Of a stretch of DNA of 64,000 nt, positions 46,545-58,149 are shown piece after piece. The position numbers and the translations under genes were made by a program. The stretch spans positions 79,443,539 to 79,507,538 of the forward strand of contig CM051519.1 in NCBI GenBank assembly GCA_028015205.1, read 5' to 3'. The DNA is from Mytilisepta virgata. Lineage: Eukaryota; Mollusca; Bivalvia; Mytilida; Mytilidae. The notes below the pieces were generated by a model. That model searched no databases, was not told the origin of the DNA, and saw only the letters and a program-made list of their open reading frames with translations. Each line of letters starts with the position of its first letter. Positions within the stretch are counted from its first letter, which is position 1.

Positions 46545-46681
46545 CAGTCAGTTACAGGGGGGAAACGGAGATATATAGAGTGCCTGAAAAAATTTCGTAT
46601 TAGGTCTCGGCTGTCGCCTCGCCCGATACGATTTTTTTTCAGGCACTCAATATATTCCCGTATCCACCCTGTAACTGACTG
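46545..46681. mobile_element. Hairpin MITE, 137 bp, TA-flanked
   Basis: Nearly the whole element is an inverted repeat. The left end CAGTCAGTTACAGGG and the reverse complement of the right end are identical over the first 15 bases. They stay similar through GAGTGCCTGAAAAAA and CGTAT, giving arms of about 58 bp and a loop of about 20 bp (CTCGGCTGTCGCC region). TA (or TATA) flanks both sides. It is typical of a TA-target non-autonomous DNA transposon. Confidence 0.82.
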
Positions 46682-49600
46682 TATAAGTAATATTATCTCA
46701 TTCGGCGGTCATATCGTCATATCTGAACTTGTATGATATGAAAAGAAAGACACATCAATGTATTTTCTCTGTGAATATCCCAATTCTACCGGACCAAACA
46801 GCTCTTCAGCATATCTTTAATACTTGATCATGCAGATAAAGTTTGATACATTCCGGCCAAACTAACGATATTCATTTCACAATTCTTGCTTTTTCTTGAA
46901 AATAAAGTATCAAAATAAACAGAAGCTTGAGATAAAGATATTTCTGTCTGTTCCCGAATCATTTTTTTACGGTCCTGTACAATTGTTGTTCCGTTCGAGT
47001 TAAATTGAACGTAAGCAAATGATAAAACGTCTGTAAGCTATCGATGGTCGAATGGGCTACAGGAAATAAAACCAGAAATGAAAACAACCAATAAATGACA
47101 GATTAATAAAAAGTAAAGATTAAATGCTCGATGAAGAACATCCAAAAAGTTTCTGATGTTCTTCGCTTGGAACAAAAGCAGAAAAGTAAAAGATAAATGA
47201 GCAGATGAAGTAACTACTTTGTTTGACATTGATTCATGATGTGCTGTTATGTAATAATAATAATAATAATGATAATAATGCTCCGCTCCTTGCGTTGAAT
47301 ACAACAATAAAGCTGTTTTGAACAAATTCATACAATACCAATTTCGTTGTTTTCTCTTTTTATTTTTTTAATGTTTTTTTATAACTTTTAAACATTTTTC
47401 GATTTCGAACTATTGAAGAGTATTTTTATGAACTAAATTATGATACGACGTATATGTACAGAACATGGTACTGTTTCGGTAGCGGTCGTAACTTGTATTT
47501 ATTCAAATGACTTACGACTTTGAGTGAAACGCTACCCAGGGTACCATTTTCACTAAAAGTCGTAAGAATTGGATTTTACGATTTTCTCATCCTTAATCAT
47601 ATAGTTTGTGGCTTCAATAGATTAAACGAACTAGAACTTCCGATTCATTTAAATGAATTTCCAATAGTCCATTAATTGCTTCGGATTTATTGTCAGTTGA
47701 AACTCAGGCATTGCACATGTACTTTTATTAAGAGATGATATTGTGACAACAGAACAACGAATAGTACCTTAACTAATTACTGACGCCTGATGTACAGAAC
47801 CCGTGTCAATTAATCACGTAAATATATATTAGTTGGATCTTAAAGCACATCTGCTGACCTAAATACTTTTTGCGATTGTATTTTGTATATAAAAGTGTAT
47901 CTACTGGCCTAAATACATCCCAAGATTTTATAATTAAAATTTTACTGTCTGACAATTTTGAAGAACAAGACTATTAGTATTTTTTTTTGTCAATTTTTAT
48001 AAAGGATGATGATTTTGAGTCATTGTTTATCAAGTATTTTTTCAGGTTCCACTAAATATTGGCGGATCACAGTTTTCAGAATGTAGATTTTACATTTCGC
48101 CCAACATTTTTAATTTATTACCCACTTTGAGAAGTCAACTGTTTTGAAAACCAGTCGAACAAAATTCCATTTTCTCTTCATATATATAAAACCTTCAGCA
48201 TATCCTACGAGTATTTCAGCGCCCTTCATTTCTCTTTACACTCACACCTATTGCTTTGAATATATATATATATATATAGCCAGCACTCCTGGGGACTTTG
48301 GAAAAATGAAAGTTTCTACTATAGAATAAAATTTGATTTGGAGTGATCAAGAAAGACAGACAAGAGAAAGCTTCTGGATAAAAGAACTAGGCACCTTATA
48401 TCCGAGGGGAATAAATAAAAAAGAAATATTTATTTGTCAATTAATATAGAGATTAAATAATCCTTTTTTATTGTTATTTCAAAGTGCTTTTCATGTGCAA
48501 TTTATTTTTTTCGTGTACTTTTTCATTTGTTATGATGTTATAATTCTGTAGCATAATTTTCTACCTTATGTTAAAGAATTATTTATCTGTATTAATTTAA
48601 TTTTTGTTTATATGCGTTGCTACACACATGACACATAAGGAGGATCAAGATCACGATTAGCCATATTGTTTTCTATATGTAATTAATTAGTCATTTCGCA
48701 ACGCGACAGCACTGACGAAGGTTTTCAGTGATTCGAAAATTTTACCAAGTTTGAATTATTGTTATAATTCAAAATTTTATTTGTTTTATTTTGATGTTGT
48801 TTTGCAACTTTTAGACGTTTATTTATTTAGTTTGCATTGTATCGTTAATTCATTATCGGTCCAACATCTAGTAAGTTCGAACATTGGTTATTACTTTAGA
48901 CGTATATATATATAGTATATACATATACATTATGTGGAATACTGTATTTACTGTGACTGTATGATAATAAAACAGTACCATCCCATATAATGTATCTAAC
49001 AAAATTAGATTGCTGTTAGATAAATGCCAGAGAGGTATACATTCCATCGCCACACGCATAAACATTTTGTATACATGTACCATATTCACCCCAATATACA
49101 TTTCGGTCACTGAGGCTGTATTTTTAAATCGCGGATTTGGCCGAGCTAGGCAAATATATAGGTACCATAGTGTCTTAAGGTTATGAGCTCGAGACCCGCC
49201 AAAGTTCGTCTTTGATTAATTCCCATTAATTACCCTTTGAACAGAATTTCTGCAAATTTGATAACATGTTTGCACATTTTTGCCGTATGTCTATAGCAAT
49301 AATTGGCAAAACTGATGAAAGCTGACGAAAGCAGAGCCCATTAAGGTTAGAATTGATATATTAATTTTAGTGGAGAGATGTGTATTTACTACTAATACTA
49401 ACAAGACCCATCAGTTCATGATGAAATCATGTTAAAGTACGTTATATGTAGATTTTCCACTTAATACGTAATAGATTATACATAGGAGTTTTATTGACCA
49501 CCAACCGATCCTTCAGAAATGTTTTACTTAATCTTATCTTGTTAATACAAGATGATTCTTGTTACTAGCTTTAGTAATTTAATTTTCTTCGAACTCTGGT

Positions 49601-51260
49601 TATAGATGGTCGAAAATATTTTCTTTAAATGACATAAGATAGGAAGAAATAAGAAGAAAGATTAAATACTGTTGAAGAAAATAAATAGGATATATTTCTT
49701 TAAAAAAAACATAGGTCTGTAAATTATGGTTAGAAAACAACAACGGTGGTGCCTCGCCTGATTTTCTTATTTCAAAGTGAATAATGTCAAGAATCGCTGT
49801 TTTTACATTTAAGTTCCACTGACTGTAAGATGCATGTAGCAAATCGAAAACATCGACGAGAAGTTTGCTAAGAATTTCAACTTTACGTATCTAATGCTCA
49901 ATAAATTTCTCAACTAGAAAATATTCGTTTGAACCTTCTTTGATGAACATCAGAGAAAAACTGAACTAAGCAGTATATATAAACGGCTATGGACAAAGAA
50001 TGGGACTCAGCTTCAAAAATATAATAAACCATGACTGCAATAATTCTGATTCCATGTATAACTTGTATAATGATAGATCATGACTTTGAAGATAAACCCA
50101 TTTTAAATCATGCATGTATAAACTATTCCTAGCCTTTTTAAAGAGCGAGAAAAAATGGTTGAACAGTGAATAAGTCAAGTGCCATGTACGTCCCCTCTTG
50201 TTTTTTTTTTTTTTTTTTTGGGAATGTACCCACCATCACAGAAAAAAAGAACATTTCGATTTCGAGATTTTTGCATGAAATAAATTTAATTTGCTTCATA
50301 AAAAATTACATTTTTGAATCAGCATTGACACTAACTGGTTGTATCTTAAAACATGTAAAAGTTAACAAAATGACAAAGAAACATTAGAATATTGATTAAA
50401 GAATTAGCTGCGTTTTATTTCATTAGAATAATACTGTTTTTGACAAGCAAATGTTATATCATACATGTAATTTGCAGTTAACTTACCTGATTAGATATAA
50501 AGAATCCTTGTGATAACTAGCACATTTCTCAACAAATACTTTAATTACACAGAAGGACATACGATTTAATCCCATCGGTATCATCTCCAAATCAATACTC
50601 AATATATGTATACCTATGAAATCTTTCGATTGGTTTCTTCATCCTAATTTATGTTGTATAAAAAATTATTTAATACAATAAGTTTTCAACCTCAATAGAT
50701 AATACGATCTATCGATTGGCTTTCTTCCTTCTAATTCGTGTTTTATTCGATTTAAGATCGTTTTAGGTTTCTTTGTACAAGAAATATGACAGATGTGGTA
50801 TATATAAAGGATTGCCTTAGCAATATAAAGATTACAACTTTATTTACTCTGTAAACCAAGTTTTATAAGTAACATATTTTTTTACTATATGATGTTTTGC
50901 TTTAGATACGGAAGATAAAGTATTCAATACACATATAAGTACAATTTATAGACCATCAAATAAACAATAAATCCAATTTCGATATCAAACAGAGGTAAAG
51001 TTAACATGTTTATTTGTCAAAACGTTGAATTATGGGTTATTTCGTTTTCACATTGGGATTAATAGACACGATTGCGTACTATTCGGAAATCGTATCTCTT
51101 TGCCTATTTCGAATTTATCTTTACATACATGTGCATGTTTGAGGATCATGTGTCTTTTTAAAACCTGCATTTCAAAGTGTTGAGAACTTAAAATGACAAC
51201 AGAAAATAACGAATATAAATATACTCTAACACGTATAAGAGTAGAATAAGATTTTGCCTC
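46682..51260. other. AT-rich intergenic DNA with simple repeats
   Basis: A (TAA)n run lies at about 47253-47280, a (TA)n run near 48259-48280, and a poly-T run of about 20 at 50201-50220. None of the 60-97-codon frames shows a domain or plausible composition. I see no exon, RNA gene or larger array. Confidence 0.45.
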
Positions 51261-51264
51261 AAAC

Positions 51265-51390
51265 GTTTACTGCCGCCAGCAAGACTCGGACTCAGAACAT
51301 AACTTTCACACAAAACTGAAACAAAAGAATACTTCACTAGCACAGCTAATGGAGGGTGGCTATTAGCCTGTTACGGTTCTTTAACATAAC
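51265..51390 (-). mobile_element. tRNA-like SINE relic (second copy)
   Basis: On the minus strand, CATTAGCTGTGCTAGTGAAG and then GTTCTGAGTCCGAGTC occupy A-box and B-box positions. The plus-strand landmarks TTACTGCC, CAGAAC, GGAGGGTGGCTATTAG and GTTACGGTTCTT line up with 9330-9460. It is heavily decayed and is recognisable mostly through the 9.3-kb copy. Confidence 0.45.
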
Positions 51391-51786
51391 TTGAATTGTC
51401 ATCAAGAGAAGCTTGTTAAGTTTCATATGAGGAATACAACTCGTGTGCTTTATGTAAAGATAAAGAATTTTGCAGAAAAGTTACAGATATTGATGGTCTG
51501 CGTAGAAATTTTAACGGAAATTCTAAAAATTTTCCGTCAATTTATCGACGTGTTAAATCAATTTTATACACACACTTTTTATTGACCTGCTTTTTTTTTG
51601 TTTCGTGCTACTTTATGGTTTCTTTTTTTTTTCTCCTTTTTTTTGTCTAACGGTCTTTCTATTGTAAGGCATGTATCGATTGGTATATGATTGTTGACGT
51701 TACGTGTTATTCGTTTTATTTATTGACAACTTTGTTTTCTTTGTAAAAAAATGATTGTAACCAAATAAATTCTGAATATTAACATA

Positions 51787-53400
51787 AACTAGAGGCTCAT
51801 AAGAGGCTGTATCTCTCACCTGAATGTAACTTGTCCACCTTAAGCATGACTAAAAATCTAAGTGTAACAGTCAATTTCGCTTGTTTTTTTCCATAGAGTC
51901 CTATGTTAAACTAAGTTAGGCTGTGGCAGTTATCTTGGTTGACATTCCAGAACAGAATTCTGAAAGAGGACCATCTGTGGACCATTTTTGCCAAGTCTGG
52001 TTCCAATTGGCTTAGTGGTTTCAGACAAAAAGATATTTAAATGAATTTTCGCTTAGGGTCCTATAATAAATTAATTTTGGCTTTGGCGGCAATCTTGGTT
52101 GACAGTAAGGGTCATCGGACAGAATTCTGAAAGAGGACCATGCAAGGATCATTGCTGCCAAATCTGGTGACAATTGTTTTAGTGGTTTCATATAAGAAGA
52201 TTTTTAAATGGATTTTCCCCTAGGGTCCTACATGTATGTTAAGTTAAGTTTTACTGTGGTGGCCATCTTAGTTGACAGTCCCGGTCATCGAAGAGGGTCA
52301 TGTAAGGACCATTGCTGCTAACTTTAGTTCCACTTGGCTCAGGATGTTCGGACAAGAAGGTTTTTAAATGAATTTTCCCAAGGGGTCCTATGTTAAACTA
52401 ATTCGGCTGTGGTGGCTATCTTGGTTGACAGTCCGGGTTATCGGACAAAGGTCTGAAAGAGCAACCTGTAAGGACCATTGCTGCCAAGTTTAGTTCAAAT
52501 TGGCTCATTGGTTTCAGAAAAGAAGATTTTTAAATAAATGTTCCCGTAGGGTCCTATGTTAAACTAAGTTCGGCTGTGGCGGCCATCTTGGTTGGCAGTC
52601 TGGGTCATCGGACAAATTTCTGAAAGAGGATCTCCTCAGGACCATTGCTGCCAAGTCTGGTTCCTTATGGCCATGTAGTTTCATAGAAGAAGATTTTTAA
52701 AATTCATCCCCCTTATTTAGATTTTTAGTAACAGCAGCCATATCCGTTGGAAGTCGGGGATGCTGGACATAAGTTTGGAAGGGGCCACTCAAGGACTATT
52801 CCATCAATGTTTGGACCCAATTGGCCCAGTGATTTCAGAGAAGATCTTTAAAGGAAACTTTACGCCGGACGCGTATTTAAATGGCAAAAACTCCCATAAG
52901 GGGTCAATTAATGATTTTGGTCATGTTAACTTTTTTGTAGATCTTACTTTGTTGAACATTTTTGCTGTCTACAATTTGTCTTTATCTTTAATAATATTTA
53001 AGATAATAACCTAAAACTGCAAAATTTTACTTAAAATTAACAAATTATGGGCAATAACCCAAAGGGTTGGGCGATTCGTCTGAAAATGTCATGGCAGGTA
53101 GATCTTGACCTGATGAACATTTTTACCCAACGTCAGTTTTGCTCTAAATGCGTTAGTTTTTGAAATATAAGACAGACCTGAAGTTTACCCCTATGTTCTA
53201 TTTTTAGCCATGTCAGCCATTTTAGTTACAAGGCGGGATCATCGACATAATTGTTAAACGAGATACCCTAATGATGCTTGTGGCCAAGTTTGGATCCATT
53301 TGGCCCAGTAGTTTTAGAGGAGAAGATTTTTATAAAACGTTAACGACGACGGACGCCAAGTGATGGGAAAAGATCACTTGATCCAAAGGGAGCTAAAAAA
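51787..53400 (+). mobile_element. Helentron/pearl-like element (family H2), near full
   Basis: It starts with AACTAGAGGCTCATAAGAGG and CTGTATCTCTCACCTG. It continues with core repeats of about 165 bp whose starts fall near 52018, 52185, 52345, 52511 and 52678, plus diverged units on either side. Each unit has GGTCCTATGTTAAACTAA, GGCTGTGG, ATCTTGGTTGACAG, CATCGGAC, CTGAAAGAGGACC and CATTGCTGCCAAG. It ends with GTTAACGACGACGGACGCC and AAGTGATGGGAAAAGATCAC, a short stem-loop near the 3' end. There is no transposase; the plan is that of bivalve pearl elements and HINEs. An 84-codon frame at 52760-53014 is a by-product. Confidence 0.75.
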
Positions 53401-54091
53401 ACATGAAGTTTTTCAAACAGACAACAAATTCGGTGGTCCGATGTCCAACACAGAATCGGTATTGTAATATGTACTAGTTGAGCCCATCTATATTCATAGG
53501 GTTTTAATGCAACAAAAAGTTTAATCGGTGTTATAAAGATGTTGTTCCATAAGATTTTGTTGCATCTTGTCTATTCAAGAGAACGTGGCATTAACACTGG
53601 TGAAAGCTGGTACAAGTAACTGTCAGTTACCTGCAATAGCTGACGTTAGAGTGATGGTTATTTTTCTTTTAATCAAGTGAGAACTGCAAGCGATATAGTT
53701 TGTTTTTTTTAAATATTCTTCAGTTATGAAAAGATTCGTATATCTTATAAAAAAATAACACTCTCAGACAATCTAAACTCAGGCTTCGAAAAGTGAGCAA
53801 GAATGTAAAATCAAAACGAGATAACCATAATTGAATAAAATGCTCCGCTGGGCGCAGCTAGATACGACCGCAGATGTCGAACCCTGAATAGTTGGGGCAA
53901 TTATGAACACAACATTCAAGCTTGATACAATACTGAATTTGGATTGTGAATAAATATTTGACACAGCATAGGTTTCTGACACAGAATGAATGTTGTCTAA
54001 GAACTTAAAAATTTTTAATTTACCTATTCAAACCATATCAGTATTATTTGTTTTTATATATAAATCAGAAATAACCAATTAAAATTTAAAA

Positions 54092-54300
54092 TTGGGCACA
54101 CATATCAATTTCTTGCTATTGCGCAATACTGTGTAATTGAAAATTTCTTCAAATATTTGACACATAATAGGTTTCTGACACAGAATAACTGAAATCAAAG
54201 AACTTAAAATTGGTCATATGATTTGAATTTATATTCAATTTTTTGCTTCTTGTGCAATACAATATGCTGTGGAGAATTGCCCCCCCCCCCCCAAAAAAAA
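54092..54300 (+). repeat. Direct repeat, first copy (partner at 54763-54965)
   Basis: About 200 bp from GGCACACATATCAATTTCTT to GGAGAATTGCCCCCC recurs at about 54763-54965, a spacing of about 671 bp, with very few differences. Shared internal words are CTTGCTATTGCGCAATACTG and ATTGGTCATATGATTTGAAT. It lies inside the family H1 element. Confidence 0.8.
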
Positions 54301-54550
54301 AATAATAATTTACCCCTTTTTTTAGCTTTTGTGCAATACACTATGAAGTTGCACATTGACCCCCCTCCCAAAAAAACAAAAACAAAAAACAATAAAATTT
54401 ATTGTAATCCCCCCCCCTTTTTTTGCTAAAAAAAAATTTGAAATTTTCTTTTTAATTTATGAAATATGAAATGAGAAAAAATTACCCCCTCCCCAATTTC
54501 TCATTTATCCCCCCCCCCAAATTTTGTTTTCAACCCCCCCCCCCCCCTCC
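54280..54550. repeat. Poly-C / poly-A homopolymer cluster
   Basis: C-runs of about 12-15 occur at 54280 and 54538, with shorter ones near 54361, 54409, 54484 and 54511. They alternate with A-runs. They create spurious proline- and glycine-rich frames. Such runs are prone to slippage and sequencing error. Confidence 0.85.
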
Positions 54551-54984
54551 CCCATTCTTTATACTTTGCAACCATAACAGCCCATTTAAATACACCATAA
54601 CATATTAAAATAGAAAATGACATCATAGTCATGGATGGCAAATTTTAAATATACATAATTTAAAAGCAGTTTAGATAAGATAAACAAAAAAGCTTCATCA
54701 GCACATTTTATATTGGCAAATTTCCAATGGAATTTGTTAATAATAAAGTTTTGATAACATGGCACACATATCAATTTCTTGCTATTGCGCAATACTGTGC
54801 AATTGAAAATTTCTTCAAATATTTGACACATAATAGGTTTCTGACACAGAATAACTGAAATAAAGAACTTAGAATTGGTCATATGATTTGAATTTATATT
54901 CAATTTTTTGCTTTTGTGTAATACAATATGCTGTGGAGAATTGCCCCCCCCCTAAAAAAAAAATAATTTACCCCCTTTTTAGCT

Positions 54985-55780
54985 TTAATTTTGGACCCCG
55001 ATTTGGACCAACTTGAAAACTGGGCCCATAATAAAAAAACTAACTACATGTTTAGATTCAGCATATCAAAGAACCCCAAGAATTCAATTTTTGTTAAAAT
55101 CAAACTAAGTTTAATTTTGGACCCTTTGGACCTTAATGTAGACCAATTTGAAAACGGGACCAAAAATTAAGAATCTAAATGCACGGTTAGATTCGGCATA
55201 TCAAAGAACCCCAATAGTTCAATTTTCGATGAAATCAAACAAAGTTTAATTTTGGACCCCGATTTGGACCAACTTGAAAACTGGGCCCATAATAAAAAAA
55301 CTAAGTACATGTTTAGATTCAGCATATCAAAGAACCCAAAGAATTCAATTTTTGTTAAAATCAAACTAAGTTTAATTTTGGACCCTTTGGACCTTAATGT
55401 AGACCAATTTGAAAACGGGACCAAAAATTAAGAATCTAAATGCACGGTTAGATTCGGCATATCAAAGAACCCCAATAGTTCAATTTTCGATGAAATCAAA
55501 CAAAGTTTAATTTTGGACCCCGATTTGGACCAACTTGAAAACTGGGCCCATAATAAAAAAAACTAAGTACATGTTTAGATTCAGCATATCAAAGAACCCA
55601 AAGAATTCAATTTTTGTTAAAATCAAACTAAGTTTAATTTTGGACCCTTTGGACCTTAATGTAGACCAATTTGAAAATGGGACCAAAAATTAAGAATCTA
55701 AATGCACGGTTAGATTCGGCATATCAAAGAGCCCCAATAGTTAAATTTTCAATGAAATCAAACAAAGTTTAATTTTGGAC
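54985..55780 (+). repeat. Higher-order tandem array, 261-bp period
   Basis: The word GATTTGGACCAACTTGAAAA begins at about 55000, 55261 and 55522, an exact 261-bp spacing. Each period holds two related subunits of about 130 bp (one with GGGCCCATAATAAAAAAACT, the other with GGGACCAAAAATTAAGAATC). This is a two-level repeat of nearly three copies. Copies are almost identical, suggesting recent homogenisation. Confidence 0.88.
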
Positions 55781-55784
55781 CCTT

Positions 55785-56230
55785 TTGGCCCCTAATTCCT
55801 AAACTGTTGGGACCAAAACTCCAAAAATCAATCCCAACCTTCCTTTTGTGGTCATAAACCTTGTGTTTAAATTTCATAGATTTCTATTTACTTATACTAA
55901 AGTTATTGTGCAAAAACCAAGAAAAATGCTTATTTTGGCCCTTTTTTAGCCCCTAATTCCTAAACTGTTGGGACCAAAACTCCCAAAAACAATCCCAACC
56001 TTCCTTTTGTGGTCATAAACCTTGTGTTAAAATTTCATAGATTTCTATTTACTTATACTAGAGTTATTGTGCGAAAACCAAGAAAAATGCTTATTGGGCC
56101 CTTTTTTGGCCCGATTCTTAAACTGTTGGGACCAAAACTCCCAAAATCAATCCCAACCTTCCTTTTGTGGTCATAAACCTTGTGTTTAAATTTCATAGAT
56201 TTCTATTAACTTATACTAAAGTTATAGTGC
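55785..56230 (+). repeat. Tandem array, ~160-bp period, three copies
   Basis: Units start at about 55791, 55952 and 56112 with CCTAATTCCTAAACTGTTGG (third copy altered). They share TCAATCCCAACCTTCCTTTT, GTGGTCATAAACCTTGTG and TTTCATAGATTTCTATTTAC. They follow directly on the 261-bp array within family H1. Confidence 0.85.
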
Positions 56231-56316
56231 GAAAACCAAATGTCTTCGGACGACGACGCTGACGACGGACGACGACGCAGACGACGACGACGACGACGAC
56301 GCCAACGTCATACCAA

Positions 56317-56347
56317 TATACGACCGCAAAAATTTTGCGGTCGTATA
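56317..56347. repeat. Perfect hairpin at element terminus
   Basis: The 15-bp arm TATACGACCGCAAAA at 56317-56331 is exactly inverted at 56333-56347 around a single base. It follows a GAC-rich microsatellite and marks the 3' end of the family H1 element. Terminal hairpins of this kind are expected at rolling-circle transposon ends. Confidence 0.9.
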
Positions 56348-56610
56348 AAAACTGAGCATTGATGAAAAAATCCAGCAATAAATAACATGATTAAACCTCG
56401 CTATATAAAATAGCACCTAATTGGCTAGATATTTAATCACATGACGTTTACAATTCTCATGTTCTCTGACAATTCCGAGCCAGTCGAGGGTGACAATAGT
56501 AATGTCCCCTCCCGGCATGTCTATTTTCCCTAGACATCCTCAATCCTCTGGTCACGTGACGTAATCCAGAAACCGGAGGTTGTCTGATTTTTTTTTTTTT
56601 ATTTTTCACA

Positions 56611-56724
56611 ATGAGGTTTGCAAGTGGCAAGCAGATAAAACAGACATGGAGAGATGTCACAAATAAAGCAAAAAAATCGAAGGTAAATAAAAAAGGCATC
56701 CAGGTCCTGCAACATGGTATGTAA
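56611..56724 (+). other. Possible Myb/SANT-like exon fragment
   Basis: A 38-codon frame starts MRFASGKQIKQTWRDVTNKA and continues KKSK. The Q-x-K-Q-x-W-R-D-x-x-x-K-A-K-K pattern resembles the third helix of Myb/SANT-like or MADF DNA-binding domains found in Harbinger-associated genes. A T-rich tract precedes it, and GTAAAT (after KSK) or GTATGT could be donor sites. It is too short to be sure and no partner exon is visible. Confidence 0.3.
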
Positions 56725-56764
56725 CACTAACAGCATGGTGGTTTAGCATACTATCTAAAGATTT

Positions 56765-56880
56765 CGCGGTTGATCAATTTTTGAAAGGGTTATTGCCCTT
56801 TTCATATATTTTAAATTTGCTCTTCACCCTATTGGATTGTTGTGTGGTTTTCAACATTTTAAGTCTTGAGCACAACCTAC
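56765..56880 (+). repeat. Dispersed repeat family D, partial copy
   Basis: TTATTGCCCTTTTCATATAT, AAATTTGCTCTTCACCC and GTTTTCAACATTTTAAGTC with CTTGAGCAC parallel the distal part of the family D copy at 17.80-17.88 kb. Confidence 0.5.
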
Positions 56881-57029
56881 AGAAAATACGACTAATATCG
56901 AGCAAATTTGTAAACGTCTTCAATAGAGCGACAATTTGCATATGTTGCATTCGACAATTAGTCGGGATAAAAATGTATTGGACCATGACTATTTATCTAT
57001 TATTTTGCAGGTGCTATACATGTAATTGA

Positions 57030-58145
57030 TCTTTGCAGCATTTACGAACAATGTTTTTCCTTACGTATTATACCATTAGCCCTTCATGGGTACAAAAGTG
57101 CATTAATAATAAAGATAATAACCTTTATAATATTCAGCGTGTATGAAATTTTGTTTAAATAAACGTTTCGTACCCAAAAAATTCTATCTTTCTTCTTTGT
57201 TCCTGTAAATCTAATATGTGTATACTTACATACAGCCTTCAGAATCCCCAACTGAGAAGGCATCTGCTTTCAGTACAATACTCTTGTTATTCTGATTAAC
57301 AATTTCCCAACGACAGAATAGGTGTGTCATTTACCGTCGGAGGAGATACATATCCTCTTTGTTGATTTTATATACCACCACAGATTTCTGAAATTTTCAA
57401 TACTGAACTTGAATTTTTCTGTGTTGTTGGAATTTATGTTAAGATAGAATAAACAAATCTAGAAAAAAGGTGAGGAGTTTTGGAAAATTAATTAGAAAAA
57501 AATGCATGTACAATGTATTAGTAGAATTCCACTTTACTACTTACGAACCATCCTTATCGTGATTGGTATATGTGTAACTTAACTAAACCAAAAAGTCGAT
57601 TTCGAATAAAAATCTTAAATCTTGTTACATAAAAAATTATAAAAAGTATACCATAAAACCAAAAACGTAAACAAACCTACATTGTTGTCAGTATTCAATC
57701 CAGAAATAGGAATATCTTCACACTTCATAGAGGTTTACACTCATTAAAATTTTATTTCTACTGATAATTATTATGAGCATCTGCTATTACACATCTATTC
57801 AAATAAATCAAATACCTTTAATTTGTGAACATCACGATATATAACAGATTGTAAATTACAGGCTTTTCGGCGTTTTTTTTTTCTGCGTTTCCAAACTAAA
57901 AAGCTCAACTACGGACTTTTTGGGGTTCAAAAATTGAGCCCGTGTCAGGACATGGACACAGGAGAAAAAAAAGAAGTCGTAAGTCTCCTTAAAACTATGA
58001 TCTCGGAATATCCCAATATATATTATCTTTAATTATCTATTTATTTTCATCAAATGTTTTCAAATACCTTCAAAAAGGCCTACACAAACGCAAAAAAAGA
58101 CCGAACCAGCCCGAGGTAGTCATGTTTTTCAAGAAATTTATCGAT
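57030..58145. other. AT-rich intergenic DNA, no gene seen
   Basis: No coding feature or array recognised between family D and the inverted H2 element. Confidence 0.45.
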
Positions 58146-58149
58146 TCTT

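Larger units (their letters stand above)
53841..56347 (+). mobile_element. Composite tandem-core element (family H1)
   Basis: The proposed 5' region has TGCTCCGCTGGGCGCAGC and ATACGACCGCAGA. The 3' end is a perfect hairpin built on the same ATACGACCGCA word, so both ends share a short motif as in Helentron/HINE elements. Between them lie: (i) units with TTTGACACA-TAGGTTTCTGA at 53960, 54160 and 54823; (ii) poly-C tracts; (iii) a 261-bp-period array (54985-55780); (iv) three ~160-bp units (55785-56230); (v) a GAC-rich microsatellite (56248-56303). There is no coding capacity. The order (tandem core, microsatellite, terminal hairpin) is that of pearl-like elements. Treating the whole as one element is an inference. 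Confidence 0.65.

Noticed and set aside
54223..54429. Proline-rich small protein
   Set aside because: Created by C- and A-homopolymer runs.
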